A stretch of 64,000 bases of DNA from the NCBI RefSeq assembly GCF_018861045.1, contig NZ_JAHKQJ010000007.1, forward strand, positions 186,001 to 250,000, given 5' to 3'. Both the position numbers and the translations under genes were made by a program. The stretch is from Octadecabacter sp. B2R22 (GTDB taxonomy: Bacteria > Pseudomonadota > Alphaproteobacteria > Rhodobacterales > Rhodobacteraceae). Below, in pieces: positions 1-7,657 of the stretch (its first letter is position 1; each line of letters opens with the position of its first letter). The notes beneath the pieces were generated by a model that worked only from the letters and a program-made list of their open reading frames with translations, ran no database searches and was not told the DNA's origin.

Positions 1-327
1 ATTGATGCTTGCAAAGGCCCATTTGGGGCTGTCCAGCGTGTTGAACATTGGTGAGCCGCAACAGGGCGCATACCAGCGCAGCAAGCGCCCTTTTTTCCAT
101 TTGAACACGCGAAGACTAGCGAGCCCCGTGGCGAAATCTATCCGGTCTGGAGTGGTCTGATAGTAGTGGATGCCATTTGGAGTCGGTGTGACATCTCCTG
201 CCCAAACGGCAGCTTGTCTGCAATCAGCGCAATAGCAACGCAAATGCCCACCCGACCTTGGACGAATGTCGCGCAAAACGCCCCTTACTGCTCCGCAAGA
301 ACAGGTAAAAGGAACGTCTTTTGACAT
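1..327 (-). CDS. GFA / DUF6151-like zinc-binding protein (partial, C-terminus beyond window)
   Basis: An open frame of 109 codons starts with ATG at 327 and runs off the left edge, so the C-terminus is missing. It begins MSKDVPFTCSCGAVRG and carries cysteine pairs typical of the glutathione-dependent formaldehyde-activating (GFA)-like zinc fold: C9/C11, C31/C33/C36 and a C89-C90-G motif. GFA-like proteins bind zinc through such cysteines; the substrate is not known and enzyme activity should not be assumed. It starts 3 bases after the phaZ stop on the same strand, so it is probably cotranscribed downstream of phaZ. DUF6151 is my best family guess from recall. Confidence 0.75.
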   Translation of the reverse strand, partial: MSKDVPFTCSCGAVRGVLRDIRPRSGGHLRCYCADCRQAAVWAGDVTPTPNGIHYYQTTPDRIDFATGLASLRVFKWKKGRLLRWYAPCCGSPMFNTLDSPKWAFASIN

Positions 328-330
328 GGG

Positions 331-1629
331 TTAGCTCGCTTTATCGACCGCGTTCTTGTTCGCAGGTTTTTTGACGGCTTTTGCCGGTTTCGTGGGGGCT
401 TCAGAATTTGCGTCAATGAAGTCCAGAACCAGCGGGCGGATGTTGTTGCGCCAGCTTTTGCCTGCGAAAATCCCGTAGTGACCCGCGCCCGGTTCGAGGT
501 GGGACGCTTTCTTGCTGTCTGGCAAACCGGTCAAAAGGTCCAACGCCGCCAAACATTGGCCCGGCGCAGAGATGTCATCATTTTCGCCTTCAACGATCTT
601 TACCGCAACGGTTGTTACCTTTGCGAAGTCGACCTTGTGGCCTTCCACGGTAAAGGAATTTGTCGCGATTTCACGGTTCTTGAAGACCCGCTCAACTGTA
701 GAAAGGTAGAATTCCGCAGTCATATCCATGACGGCAAGGTATTCATCATAGAACGCATTGTGCTTGTCGTGTTCGGAGCCTTCGCCCTTTGCAACAGCCA
801 TGATCTGGTTCTGGAAGGCCTTGCTGTGCATTTCGCTGTTCATGGAAATGAACGATGCCAGTTGCAACAGACCCGGATAAACCATGCGGCCCACACCTGG
901 GTACTTAAAGCCAACGCGCTGGATCATGGTTTCTTCGAGCTGGCCCATCGTCACAGAGCGGCCAAAGTCGGTGACTTCGGTGTGGTTCGCTTCTGGGTCG
1001 ACTGGGCCACCGATCAGCGTCAGGGAACGGGGCTGCGCCTCTGGGTCTTGCTCGGCAAGATAGGCCGTCGCCGCAAGGGTCAAAGGAACCGGCTGGCAGA
1101 CCGCAATAACATGCGTGTCGGGGCCCATTTCTTTCATGAATTCAGAAAGATAGAGTGTGTAATCTTCAACGTCGAACTTGCCCTCGGATACGGGAATGTC
1201 GCGGGCGTTGTGCCAATCGGTCGTGTAAACTTCACAATCGGGCAGCAGGGACATCACTGTTTTGCGCAGCAAAGTCGCGTAGTGGCCGGACATTGGCGCA
1301 ACCAGCAAAACTTTGCGTTTGCGTTCCTGACGACCAACCGCACAGAAATGGATGAGATCGCCAAAAGGCTTTTCGACGACTTTACGCACAAGAATTACGT
1401 GGTCTTTGCCGTCTTCCGCCGGAACGCTATCGATTCCCCAGTCAGGTTTTGTGACCATGCGGGAAAAGCTGCGCTCGGTGACTTCACCCCAAGCACGCAG
1501 CATTTCCATGCCGGGACCAGGCCACATTGCGACGGCAGGATAGGATGCCATGGCACGCGCAGAGGCACCTAACCATTCATTTGTGTTCCGAATAGTTTCC
1601 ATAACGTCATATGTTGCCATATACTTCAT
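331..1629 (-). CDS. phaZ: Intracellular polyhydroxyalkanoate depolymerase
   Basis: 432 residues. Hydrolyses stored PHA granules in the cytoplasm to hydroxyacyl monomers or oligomers. It belongs to the intracellular depolymerase family that uses a cysteine in place of the lipase-box serine: the nucleophile is C178 in VCQPVPLTL, with D351/D352 (GENDDIS) and H384 (GAGHYG) as likely acid and base. The oxyanion region GGPVDP is also visible. The C-terminal 20 or so residues are a Lys/Ala/Pro-rich tail that may bind nucleic acid or granules (inference). A second in-frame ATG at 1620 is possible. Divergent from phaC across about 175 bases, the usual arrangement in this family. Confidence 0.93.
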   Translation of the reverse strand: MKYMATYDVMETIRNTNEWLGASARAMASYPAVAMWPGPGMEMLRAWGEVTERSFSRMVTKPDWGIDSVPAEDGKDHVILVRKVVEKPFGDLIHFCAVGRQERKRKVLLVAPMSGHYATLLRKTVMSLLPDCEVYTTDWHNARDIPVSEGKFDVEDYTLYLSEFMKEMGPDTHVIAVCQPVPLTLAATAYLAEQDPEAQPRSLTLIGGPVDPEANHTEVTDFGRSVTMGQLEETMIQRVGFKYPGVGRMVYPGLLQLASFISMNSEMHSKAFQNQIMAVAKGEGSEHDKHNAFYDEYLAVMDMTAEFYLSTVERVFKNREIATNSFTVEGHKVDFAKVTTVAVKIVEGENDDISAPGQCLAALDLLTGLPDSKKASHLEPGAGHYGIFAGKSWRNNIRPLVLDFIDANSEAPTKPAKAVKKPANKNAVDKAS

Positions 1630-1755
1630 GTGTTCGCGTCCCGAAGCTTGTGCCGCTACCTGACTGATGAAGGTCTGAACGACCTAAGCCTCGAAGCGCG
1701 ACGATATTGGTCACTTTGACCCGGCCCCCTGCTATTCGGGAGTGGGACTTAGAAA

Positions 1756-1777
1756 ATGCTGCAAGTGCATAATGCAC
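1756..1777. promoter_or_regulatory. TGC-rich palindromic region upstream of phaC, possible PhaR site
   Basis: Contains ATGCTGCAAGTGCAT (1756-1770), a degenerate relative of the CTGC-N3-GCAG motif, overlapping the 13-base palindrome GTGCAT-A-ATGCAC (1765-1777). It lies 28 to 49 bases before the phaC start and between the divergent phaZ and phaC genes. PhaR control of phaC is inferred from the clear sites at phaP; this one is weaker. Confidence 0.35.
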
Positions 1778-1804
1778 GAAATAACGATTGGGGCAACAAG
1801 GATT

Positions 1805-3619
1805 ATGACGGTCAAAGACTCAACGAACGATGAACCAACAGGCGATAACGTTGCAAAAGACGCAGCTTTACCCAAGCTGGAGGCAAATCTTGAACGAATT
1901 CAAGAGCTGACCACGCGCTTGGTCAACACAATGTCGCATGCGCGCAAAGTGCCGCAGGACCTGCAAGGACCCGCGCCAGAACTTTATGCGAAGGCGACGT
2001 CGTCATATATCAATGACTTGATCCACAATCCGTCAAAGATCATTGAACAACAGGTGGGGTACTGGGGCAAAACGTTGCAACACTTCGTCGAAGCACAACA
2101 AGTCCTTGCAAGTGGAAAGCTCGAAGCGCCGACAGATAACACCAAGACAGATCGCCGTTTCAAAAACGAACTTTGGGAAACACACCCCTATTTCAACTTT
2201 CTCAAGCAGCAATACATGCTGAACTCCGAAGCAATCTCCAAAACCGTGTCCGAAATGGAGGGTTTGGATGATGAGGAACGCAAGCGGCTGGAATACTTCA
2301 GCGGCCAGATCGTTGATATGCTCGCGCCGACGAATTTCTTGGCGACCAATCCTGACGCATTAGCAAAGGCTGTCGAAACCGAGGGTGAAAGCCTCGTGCG
2401 GGGTTTGGAGAACATGATCGCGGATATGGAGGCCCATGGGGGCGACCTTGTAGTGTCCTTGGCTGATGAGAACGCGTTTACGGTCGGGGAGAACCTTGCG
2501 ACCACGCCCGGCGAAGTGGTTTTTCGAAACCATATGTTTGAACTCCTCCAATACACGCCAACGACCGAGAAGGTGCACAGCACTCCGCTGATTATTTTCC
2601 CGCCATGGATCAATAAATTCTACATTCTTGACCTGAAAGAGCAGAATTCCCTGATTAAATGGATCGTCGATCAAGGGTTCACGCTGTTTGTGGTGTCTTG
2701 GGTCAACCCGGATTCGTCCTATCGTGATGTTGGCATGACAGACTACGTTGAAGATGGATACATCACCGCGCTTGAGACCGTCCGAGAGATTTGCGGCACC
2801 AAGAAGGTTAATGCGGTTGGCTACTGCATTGCAGGCACGACGTTGTCTTTGTCGCTGGCCGTCATGAAGCAACGCGGCCTTGATTACGTGAACTCAGCCA
2901 CCTTGTTCACAACCTTGACCGACTTTTCTGATCGCGGGGAAGTTGGCGTTTTCCTGCAAGACGACTTTGTAGACGGCATTGAAGCGGAGATTTCTGAGGC
3001 AGGTGTCCTTGAGAGTTTTTATATGAGCAGGACGTTCAGTTTCTTGCGCTCCAATGACCTTATCTATCAGCCCGCGATCCGCAGCTACATGCTCGGCGAG
3101 GCGCCGCCCGCTTTTGATTTGCTGTATTGGAACGGGGACGGCACGAACCTTCCGGGGAAGATGACAGTCGAATACCTGCGTGGGCTGTGTCAGGACGATA
3201 AGTTCGCGACCGACGGATTTGAAGTGGCTGGCTGTGTGGCAAAGATCGGGGACGTCGATGTGCCTTTGTTCGCCATTGCCTGCGAAAGCGATCACATTGC
3301 CGCTTGGAAATCGTCATTTCGTGGGGTCCAAAAATTTGGATCCAAGGACAAGACGTTTGTCTTGTCAGGGTCGGGCCATATCGCGGGCATCGTGAATCCG
3401 CCGTCCAAGAAGAAATACGGTCACTGGACAAACACTGACCTGAGCCTGTCTCCGGACGACTGGCAAGCGAGTGCAGAGGCGCATGAGGGATCGTGGTGGC
3501 CGATGTGGGGCGCGTGGTTGGCGAAGAAGTCGGGCAAAAAGGTCGACGCCCGCGCTCCTGGGAGTGCGACTCACCCGCCTATTTCACCTGCTCCGGGGAC
3601 CTATGTCGCTCGCGGGTAG
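1805..3619 (+). CDS. phaC: Class I poly(3-hydroxyalkanoate) synthase
   Basis: 604 residues from ATG 1805. Polymerises hydroxyacyl-CoA into PHA on the granule surface. The PhaC box is GYCIAGT with nucleophile C341; D496 (CESDHIAAW) and H525 (GSGHIAG) complete the triad. The N-terminal 200 residues are the class I type helical domain, followed by the alpha/beta hydrolase core. I chose ATG 1805 because AAGGA lies 3 to 7 bases upstream and the protein then starts MTVKDSTND; the frame stays open to a GTG at 1742 and an ATG at 1772, but those lie inside what looks like promoter DNA. No phaE subunit is next to it, which fits class I. Confidence 0.95.
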   Translation: MTVKDSTNDEPTGDNVAKDAALPKLEANLERIQELTTRLVNTMSHARKVPQDLQGPAPELYAKATSSYINDLIHNPSKIIEQQVGYWGKTLQHFVEAQQVLASGKLEAPTDNTKTDRRFKNELWETHPYFNFLKQQYMLNSEAISKTVSEMEGLDDEERKRLEYFSGQIVDMLAPTNFLATNPDALAKAVETEGESLVRGLENMIADMEAHGGDLVVSLADENAFTVGENLATTPGEVVFRNHMFELLQYTPTTEKVHSTPLIIFPPWINKFYILDLKEQNSLIKWIVDQGFTLFVVSWVNPDSSYRDVGMTDYVEDGYITALETVREICGTKKVNAVGYCIAGTTLSLSLAVMKQRGLDYVNSATLFTTLTDFSDRGEVGVFLQDDFVDGIEAEISEAGVLESFYMSRTFSFLRSNDLIYQPAIRSYMLGEAPPAFDLLYWNGDGTNLPGKMTVEYLRGLCQDDKFATDGFEVAGCVAKIGDVDVPLFAIACESDHIAAWKSSFRGVQKFGSKDKTFVLSGSGHIAGIVNPPSKKKYGHWTNTDLSLSPDDWQASAEAHEGSWWPMWGAWLAKKSGKKVDARAPGSATHPPISPAPGTYVARG

Positions 3620-3725
3620 GGTGAATTTTCGCATAAAAGTCTCGATATTTCCCGCATGGGTTGCGGGGTTCCGCCTTGTTTTTGTTTTAAATCAAACCGT
3701 TAGGGTGCGACAAATTGAATTTATG

Positions 3726-3736
3726 CTGCACTGCAG
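3726..3736. promoter_or_regulatory. PhaR operator candidate 1 upstream of phaP
   Basis: Exact CTGC-ACT-GCAG. As I recall, PhaR of Paracoccus denitrificans and relatives binds CTGC-N3/4-GCAG. It lies 94 bases before the phaP start, with centre-to-centre distance of 27 bases from the second copy. Confidence 0.75.
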
Positions 3737-3744
3737 AAAAAAAC

Positions 3745-3773
3745 TTGAAATGCTGCGCTGCAGCATGTAGGTT
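3745..3773 (+). promoter_or_regulatory. Putative phaP promoter with embedded PhaR operator candidate 2
   Basis: Exact CTGC-GCT-GCAG at 3753-3763, extended to a perfect 7-base inverted repeat ATGCTGC-GCT-GCAGCAT (3750-3766). A weak sigma-70-like pair TTGAAA (3745-3750), 17 bases, TAGGTT (3768-3773) would place the operator between the -35 and -10 elements, a layout that would let bound PhaR block polymerase. The operator is clear; the promoter hexamers are tentative. Confidence 0.6.
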
Positions 3774-3829
3774 GTTTGCAGACGCAGAAACGCTGGAATG
3801 ATCCGGCACTTAATTCAAGGAGCACCACA

Positions 3830-4276
3830 ATGGCTGCTAAGACACAAGATTTCACCGCCGTACTCAAAGACGTTATGGGCGCACTTCCAGTAGACACAAA
3901 AGCATTCGAAGATGCGTACAAAACACAGACAGCTCTCTCCGAGAAACTGTCCGCTGTTTCCATCGACGCTGCAAAGAAATCCACTGAGATTTCCGCAAAA
4001 TGGGCTCAGGACACACTGGCGAAAATCACAACAGTTGCTTCCGCTAAAGCAGAGCCAGCTGACTACGCCAAATCCGTAACTGATTTCGCATCCGCTTCCG
4101 CTGAAGCTGCTGCTGAAAACATGGCTGCTTTCGCTGAAATCGCGAAAAAAGTTCAGACAGAAACTCTTGAGCTTCTGATGGCTGCTGGCAAAGACATGGG
4201 CGAAGACATGTCCGCTGCTGCTAAAAAAGCAACTGACGATGTTGCTGCTGCTGCTAAAAAAGCCACTTCCAAGTAA
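3830..4276 (+). CDS. phaP: Phasin, PHA granule-associated protein
   Basis: 148 residues, mostly alpha-helical, rich in Ala, Lys, Glu and Thr, without cysteine or tryptophan-rich core beyond one Trp; begins MAAKTQDFTAVLKDVMG. Phasins coat PHA granules and limit their size. ATG 3830 is preceded by AAGGAG at 3817-3822. The C-terminal end has a repeated AAAKKAT unit, encoded by a 17-base exact direct repeat (4214-4230 and 4247-4263). The gene lies between phaC and phaR with its own operator-bearing leader and a strong terminator after it, so it is likely a separate, highly expressed, PhaR-repressed transcript. Confidence 0.92.
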   Translation: MAAKTQDFTAVLKDVMGALPVDTKAFEDAYKTQTALSEKLSAVSIDAAKKSTEISAKWAQDTLAKITTVASAKAEPADYAKSVTDFASASAEAAAENMAAFAEIAKKVQTETLELLMAAGKDMGEDMSAAAKKATDDVAAAAKKATSK

Positions 4277-4330
4277 GTGACTGAATAGATCGCGCGTTTC
4301 CTCCTCCCTAAACGCTGCGGTTAGAAAGAA

Positions 4331-4366
4331 GCCGCGCTGTCCCTCTCCCGGCAGCGCGGCTTTTTT
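4331..4366 (+). terminator. Rho-independent terminator of phaP
   Basis: GCCGCGCTG (4331-4339) pairs perfectly with CAGCGCGGC (4352-4360) and is followed by TTTTTT (4361-4366). Confidence 0.93.
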
Positions 4367-4432
4367 ATGTTTGATGCAAATAGGCGGTTTCACAGGGGCC
4401 TTTCCATTTGCGCATATGCGGCATAGGCTTCT

Positions 4433-4443
4433 CTGCACTGCAA
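4433..4443. promoter_or_regulatory. PhaR operator candidate upstream of phaR (autoregulation)
   Basis: CTGC-ACT-GCAA, one base away from the exact phaP site 1 (CTGC-ACT-GCAG). It ends 22 bases before the phaR start, after the phaP terminator, in the only room available for a phaR promoter. Suggests PhaR represses its own gene, as known for this family. Confidence 0.6.
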
Positions 4444-4465
4444 CATTTGCTAGGGAGAGCACGCG

Positions 4466-5035
4466 TTGGCCAACACATCACAGCCCTTACTCATCAAGCG
4501 CTACGCAAGTCGGCGGCTTTATAATACTGAAACCAGCGACTACGTGACTTTAGAAGACATCGCAGCGTTCATTCGTGAAGGGCGTGAAGTGCAGATCGTC
4601 GATCTGAAATCCGGTGATGATCTTACCCGCCAGTACCTCCTACAAATCATCGCCGAACACGAAAGCCGCGGCGAAAGTGTGCTGCCGGTTGATGTTCTGA
4701 CCGATTTGGTTCGCTCTTACACATCCCAAAGCATTTCCGTTGTTCCACAGTTTCTTGCGCAGTCGTTTGATTTGTTGCGGGACCGCCAGTCTAAGATGAT
4801 GGAAAACATGGGCGCGATGAACCCATTGGCAACCATGCCCGGCTTTGAAGCGATGAAGACCCAGCAAGAAGCGTTCATGAAGGCGATGACTGGTGGCATT
4901 GTGCCGACCGGTCAAGCTGATGGGGCCGCACCCGAGGGCGCAGCCAGTGATAAGGCTGAAAAGGCCGAAGACCTTGATGACATCAAAGCTGAACTTGCCG
5001 CATTGCAGGCCAAGCTTTCAAAGCTTGGCAAGTAA
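4466..5035 (+). CDS. phaR: PHA synthesis repressor PhaR
   Basis: 189 residues. Residues 8-70 match the PHB/PHA accumulation regulator DNA-binding domain (IKRYASRRLYNTETSDYVTL), followed by a PHB_acc-type segment and an acidic Ala/Lys C-terminus predicted to be coiled coil. PhaR senses PHA granules: it binds DNA when no granule surface is available and represses phasin genes. The start is TTG at 4466, preceded at 7-8 bases by AGGGAGA; no ATG fits the conserved N-terminus. Its targets are probably the CTGC-N3-GCAG sites around phaP and phaR. It converges on the DegT gene with an 8-base gap. Confidence 0.94.
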   Translation: MANTSQPLLIKRYASRRLYNTETSDYVTLEDIAAFIREGREVQIVDLKSGDDLTRQYLLQIIAEHESRGESVLPVDVLTDLVRSYTSQSISVVPQFLAQSFDLLRDRQSKMMENMGAMNPLATMPGFEAMKTQQEAFMKAMTGGIVPTGQADGAAPEGAASDKAEKAEDLDDIKAELAALQAKLSKLGK

Positions 5036-5043
5036 TAGACCCG

Positions 5044-6225
5044 TTAAGCGGCCTTTTGTGACGTAGCGTCCTGCACCGCTGTAACAAGCGTTTGCGCGAT
5101 GACGTCGCAGTCTTCCAGCGTTAGGCGGGCAGGGAGGCGTACATCGCAGGCCCGCATCAACATTGAGCGGGTCATCGGTAGTTTTGGCGCTTCTCCCAAG
5201 AATTCCCAATTCCAGAAGGCCCGTGCATTGTCGCTCGATTGGCCGAAAATCTGGACCTTGAGTCCCATGTCCGCTGCTTGGGCAGCAAAGGTTTGGGTTT
5301 GGGCGTCCGTCATATTCACAAGGTTAAACTGGATGGAATCCGGTGCGCGTACCTCACCAGATAGTGGTGCAGGGACGTCTAGATAGGGTGAACGGTTAAG
5401 CTGCTCTGCCACATGGTCATGGTTGCGCAACCCGTCGCGCACGCGACGCGGAAGTTCATCCAATTGCGGTCGAATGATCGCTGCGGACAGGTTCGAAATC
5501 CGCAAGTTGTAAAGCGGTAGCTTGTTCTGCCAGTGCTGCATCGCCTTTTGCGGCACGGCATGCTTCATCCAAGTATGCTCATACGCGCCGGACATTATGA
5601 TCGCCCGTGCCACCAAGTCGGCGTTATCTGTAACCAAAATTCCGCCTTCGCCCGCGTTGATCATCTTATAGCTTTGGAAGCTAAAGCAACCGATCCGCCC
5701 GATCGTGCCGATCTTGCGGCCGTTCCACGTCGTGCCAAGGCTATGTGCCGCGTCTTCGATCACTGGAATGCCTGCCGCATCGCACAGGGTCATGATCGCA
5801 TCCATATCCGAGGTGTGGCCGCGCATGTGTGAAATCAATACGGCATCGGCCTGCGGCAGCTTGGCCGCGAAATCGTCCATGTTGATGCGGTAATTGTCGC
5901 CGCATTCCACCAAAAGCGGGACAAGATCTGCATGGACAACCGATGACGGTACAGCCGCGAAGGTAAATGCAGGGATCAAAACACGCGCACCGCGCGGCAG
6001 GTCCAAGGCTTTCAGAGAGAGGAACAGGGCAGCGGAACAGCTGGACACGGCCAGTGCATATTTGGTGCCCATCATCGCGGCGAACTCTTGTTCCAGCAAG
6101 GAAACAGGCGCATTTTCGGCAGCCGTGTAACGAAACAGGTCCGCGGATGTAAGAAGTTTCATAACCTCGTCTAGGGCGGTGGCTGGGATGGGTTCTGCGT
6201 CGTAAACATTGGGAATCTGGGTCAT
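5044..6225 (-). CDS. DegT/DnrJ/EryC1/StrS family PLP aminotransferase
   Basis: 393 residues, fold-type I PLP enzyme of the sugar/amine aminotransferase family. Motifs: PLP phosphate site SSCSAALFLSLKA (61-73), FTFAAVPSSVVHADL, D158 in EDAAHSLG, and Schiff-base lysine K187 in SFQSYKMINAGEGG. Family members transaminate keto-sugars of surface polysaccharides or antibiotics, but some act on other amines; the substrate cannot be read here. It is the last gene of the minus-strand series that starts at 16227, yet 120 bases separate it from the FAD oxidoreductase, so it may have its own promoter. No other sugar-modification genes are nearby, which leaves a link to amine metabolism open. Confidence 0.85.
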   Translation of the reverse strand: MTQIPNVYDAEPIPATALDEVMKLLTSADLFRYTAAENAPVSLLEQEFAAMMGTKYALAVSSCSAALFLSLKALDLPRGARVLIPAFTFAAVPSSVVHADLVPLLVECGDNYRINMDDFAAKLPQADAVLISHMRGHTSDMDAIMTLCDAAGIPVIEDAAHSLGTTWNGRKIGTIGRIGCFSFQSYKMINAGEGGILVTDNADLVARAIIMSGAYEHTWMKHAVPQKAMQHWQNKLPLYNLRISNLSAAIIRPQLDELPRRVRDGLRNHDHVAEQLNRSPYLDVPAPLSGEVRAPDSIQFNLVNMTDAQTQTFAAQAADMGLKVQIFGQSSDNARAFWNWEFLGEAPKLPMTRSMLMRACDVRLPARLTLEDCDVIAQTLVTAVQDATSQKAA

Positions 6226-6345
6226 CTTGCTCGACTTTCCTCAGTTGCGTTTTGCCAACCTTATAGGAACGAAGCAGGGTCAATGCTACGGTAGTTTTGC
6301 AAGAATTACATTTCAAATGTAACGTTGCATTGTTGCGCCAGTTGA

Positions 6346-7653
6346 TTAAAAGCCCAAGCGATCCCTTAAGGAATACCATGACATCGCCGCCGCCAGCAGC
6401 GGGGCACGCAGCATTGTTCCGCCCGGAAAGGCAGGTGTCGGGAGACTTGCAAACACGTCAAACCGTTCCGCCTGACCGCGCACGGCTTCCGCCATGAGGC
6501 GGCCTGCAAACCCAGAATGCGCAACGCCGTGGCCGGAAAACCCGCCCGCGCTCACGATATTTGGCGCGACCCGTGTGACAAGTGGCAGCCGTGATGGCGT
6601 GATGCCAAGCGTGCCGCCCCACGTGTAATCGATGCCGATGCCTTCAAGCTGCGGGAACATGTGTTCCATCCGTTTGCGCAGGGCAGGTTCGATGTTTTGC
6701 GGAAATCCGACGCCGTAGTTTTCACGCCCGCCAAACAACAGGCGATTGTCCTCGGAGAGGCGGAAGTAGTTTACGACGAATTTGCTGTCTGCGACCGCGA
6801 TATCTTGCGTCAACACGTCCTTGGCACGATCGCCCAAGGGTTCAGTTGCCGCGATAAACGAATTGATCGGCATCGTACGGGCCGCGACCTTGCGTTTGAG
6901 GTTCGGTAAATATCCGTTGCCGGCCAAAATCACGAAGGGTGCCTGTACTCGGCCTTGACCTGTTGCGACAGTCACAGTCGCGCCGTCGTCGATATGGTGC
7001 ACTTCGGATCGTTCATAAATCTCGGCGCCAGCATGTTCTGCGGCCTTCGCAAGCCCAAGCGCATAACGCAGCGGGTGGATGTGGCCCGCGCCGCGGTCGA
7101 TCAAACCGCCTTGATAATGGGGCGATTTAACAATGGCTTGAAACGGATCACGGGTCAGACCCTCGATGTCGTCGTAGTTGTAAGTGCGTCGTAGGAACTC
7201 AGCCTCATCGCGCAGCTCTCGGGCTTCCACGGCGTCATAGGCACCGTGGGCGACGCCAGACCGAAAACGGGCTTCTGGTGCGTGTTTTTCGACCTTTGCC
7301 TTGAGCAGGTCCTTGGCCTCTTCGGTCATGTCCCATAGTGCTTTGGCGGGGCCTTTGCCCAACCGTGCAGACAGCCAGCGCTGGTCCTTGTTGAAACCAC
7401 TACCAACCTGTCCGCCATTGCGCCCGGACGCTCCCCAGCCTGCACGGTGCGCGTCCAGAACGATGACTTTCATGCCCGCCTCTGCAAGATCCAAAGCCGC
7501 CATCAATCCCGTAAACCCAGCCCCGACAATACAAACGTCTGCCGTATGTTGGCCCTTTAGGGCAGGGCGTTCGGCTGGAATGTCTGCTGTGGCTGCATAC
7601 CAACTTTTGGGGAACGCGCCGGGACGGTCATTGCGATACAGAGCATTTGACAT
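6346..7653 (-). CDS. FAD-dependent amine oxidoreductase (DAO family, gamma-glutamylputrescine oxidase-like)
   Basis: 435 residues. Rossmann FAD motif VCIVGAGFTGLMAALDLA near residues 40-57, followed by the DAO-family segment GWGASGRNGGQVGSG. The C-terminal GGFSGHGVAHSGFAGRL is the second FAD/substrate segment of this family. PuuB-like enzymes oxidise gamma-glutamylated amines, releasing an aldehyde and peroxide. The call is supported by context: two gamma-glutamyl ligase-like GlnA paralogues and a class I GATase lie directly upstream in the same direction, which is the gene content of the Puu pathway. Only 4 bases separate it from the upstream unknown gene, so coexpression is near certain. 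The exact amine is unknown. Confidence 0.85.
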   Translation of the reverse strand: MSNALYRNDRPGAFPKSWYAATADIPAERPALKGQHTADVCIVGAGFTGLMAALDLAEAGMKVIVLDAHRAGWGASGRNGGQVGSGFNKDQRWLSARLGKGPAKALWDMTEEAKDLLKAKVEKHAPEARFRSGVAHGAYDAVEARELRDEAEFLRRTYNYDDIEGLTRDPFQAIVKSPHYQGGLIDRGAGHIHPLRYALGLAKAAEHAGAEIYERSEVHHIDDGATVTVATGQGRVQAPFVILAGNGYLPNLKRKVAARTMPINSFIAATEPLGDRAKDVLTQDIAVADSKFVVNYFRLSEDNRLLFGGRENYGVGFPQNIEPALRKRMEHMFPQLEGIGIDYTWGGTLGITPSRLPLVTRVAPNIVSAGGFSGHGVAHSGFAGRLMAEAVRGQAERFDVFASLPTPAFPGGTMLRAPLLAAAMSWYSLRDRLGF

Positions 7654-7657
7654 GATG

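Noticed and set aside
478-1572. Long plus-strand open frame opposite phaZ
   Set aside because: Shadow of phaZ in the antisense frame; composition is His/Arg-rich without family motifs, and phaZ has a full catalytic triad.
1742-1804. N-terminal extension of phaC from GTG 1742
   Set aside because: The 21 extra residues overlap palindromic promoter-like DNA, and ATG 1805 has a good Shine-Dalgarno and a class I-like N-terminus.
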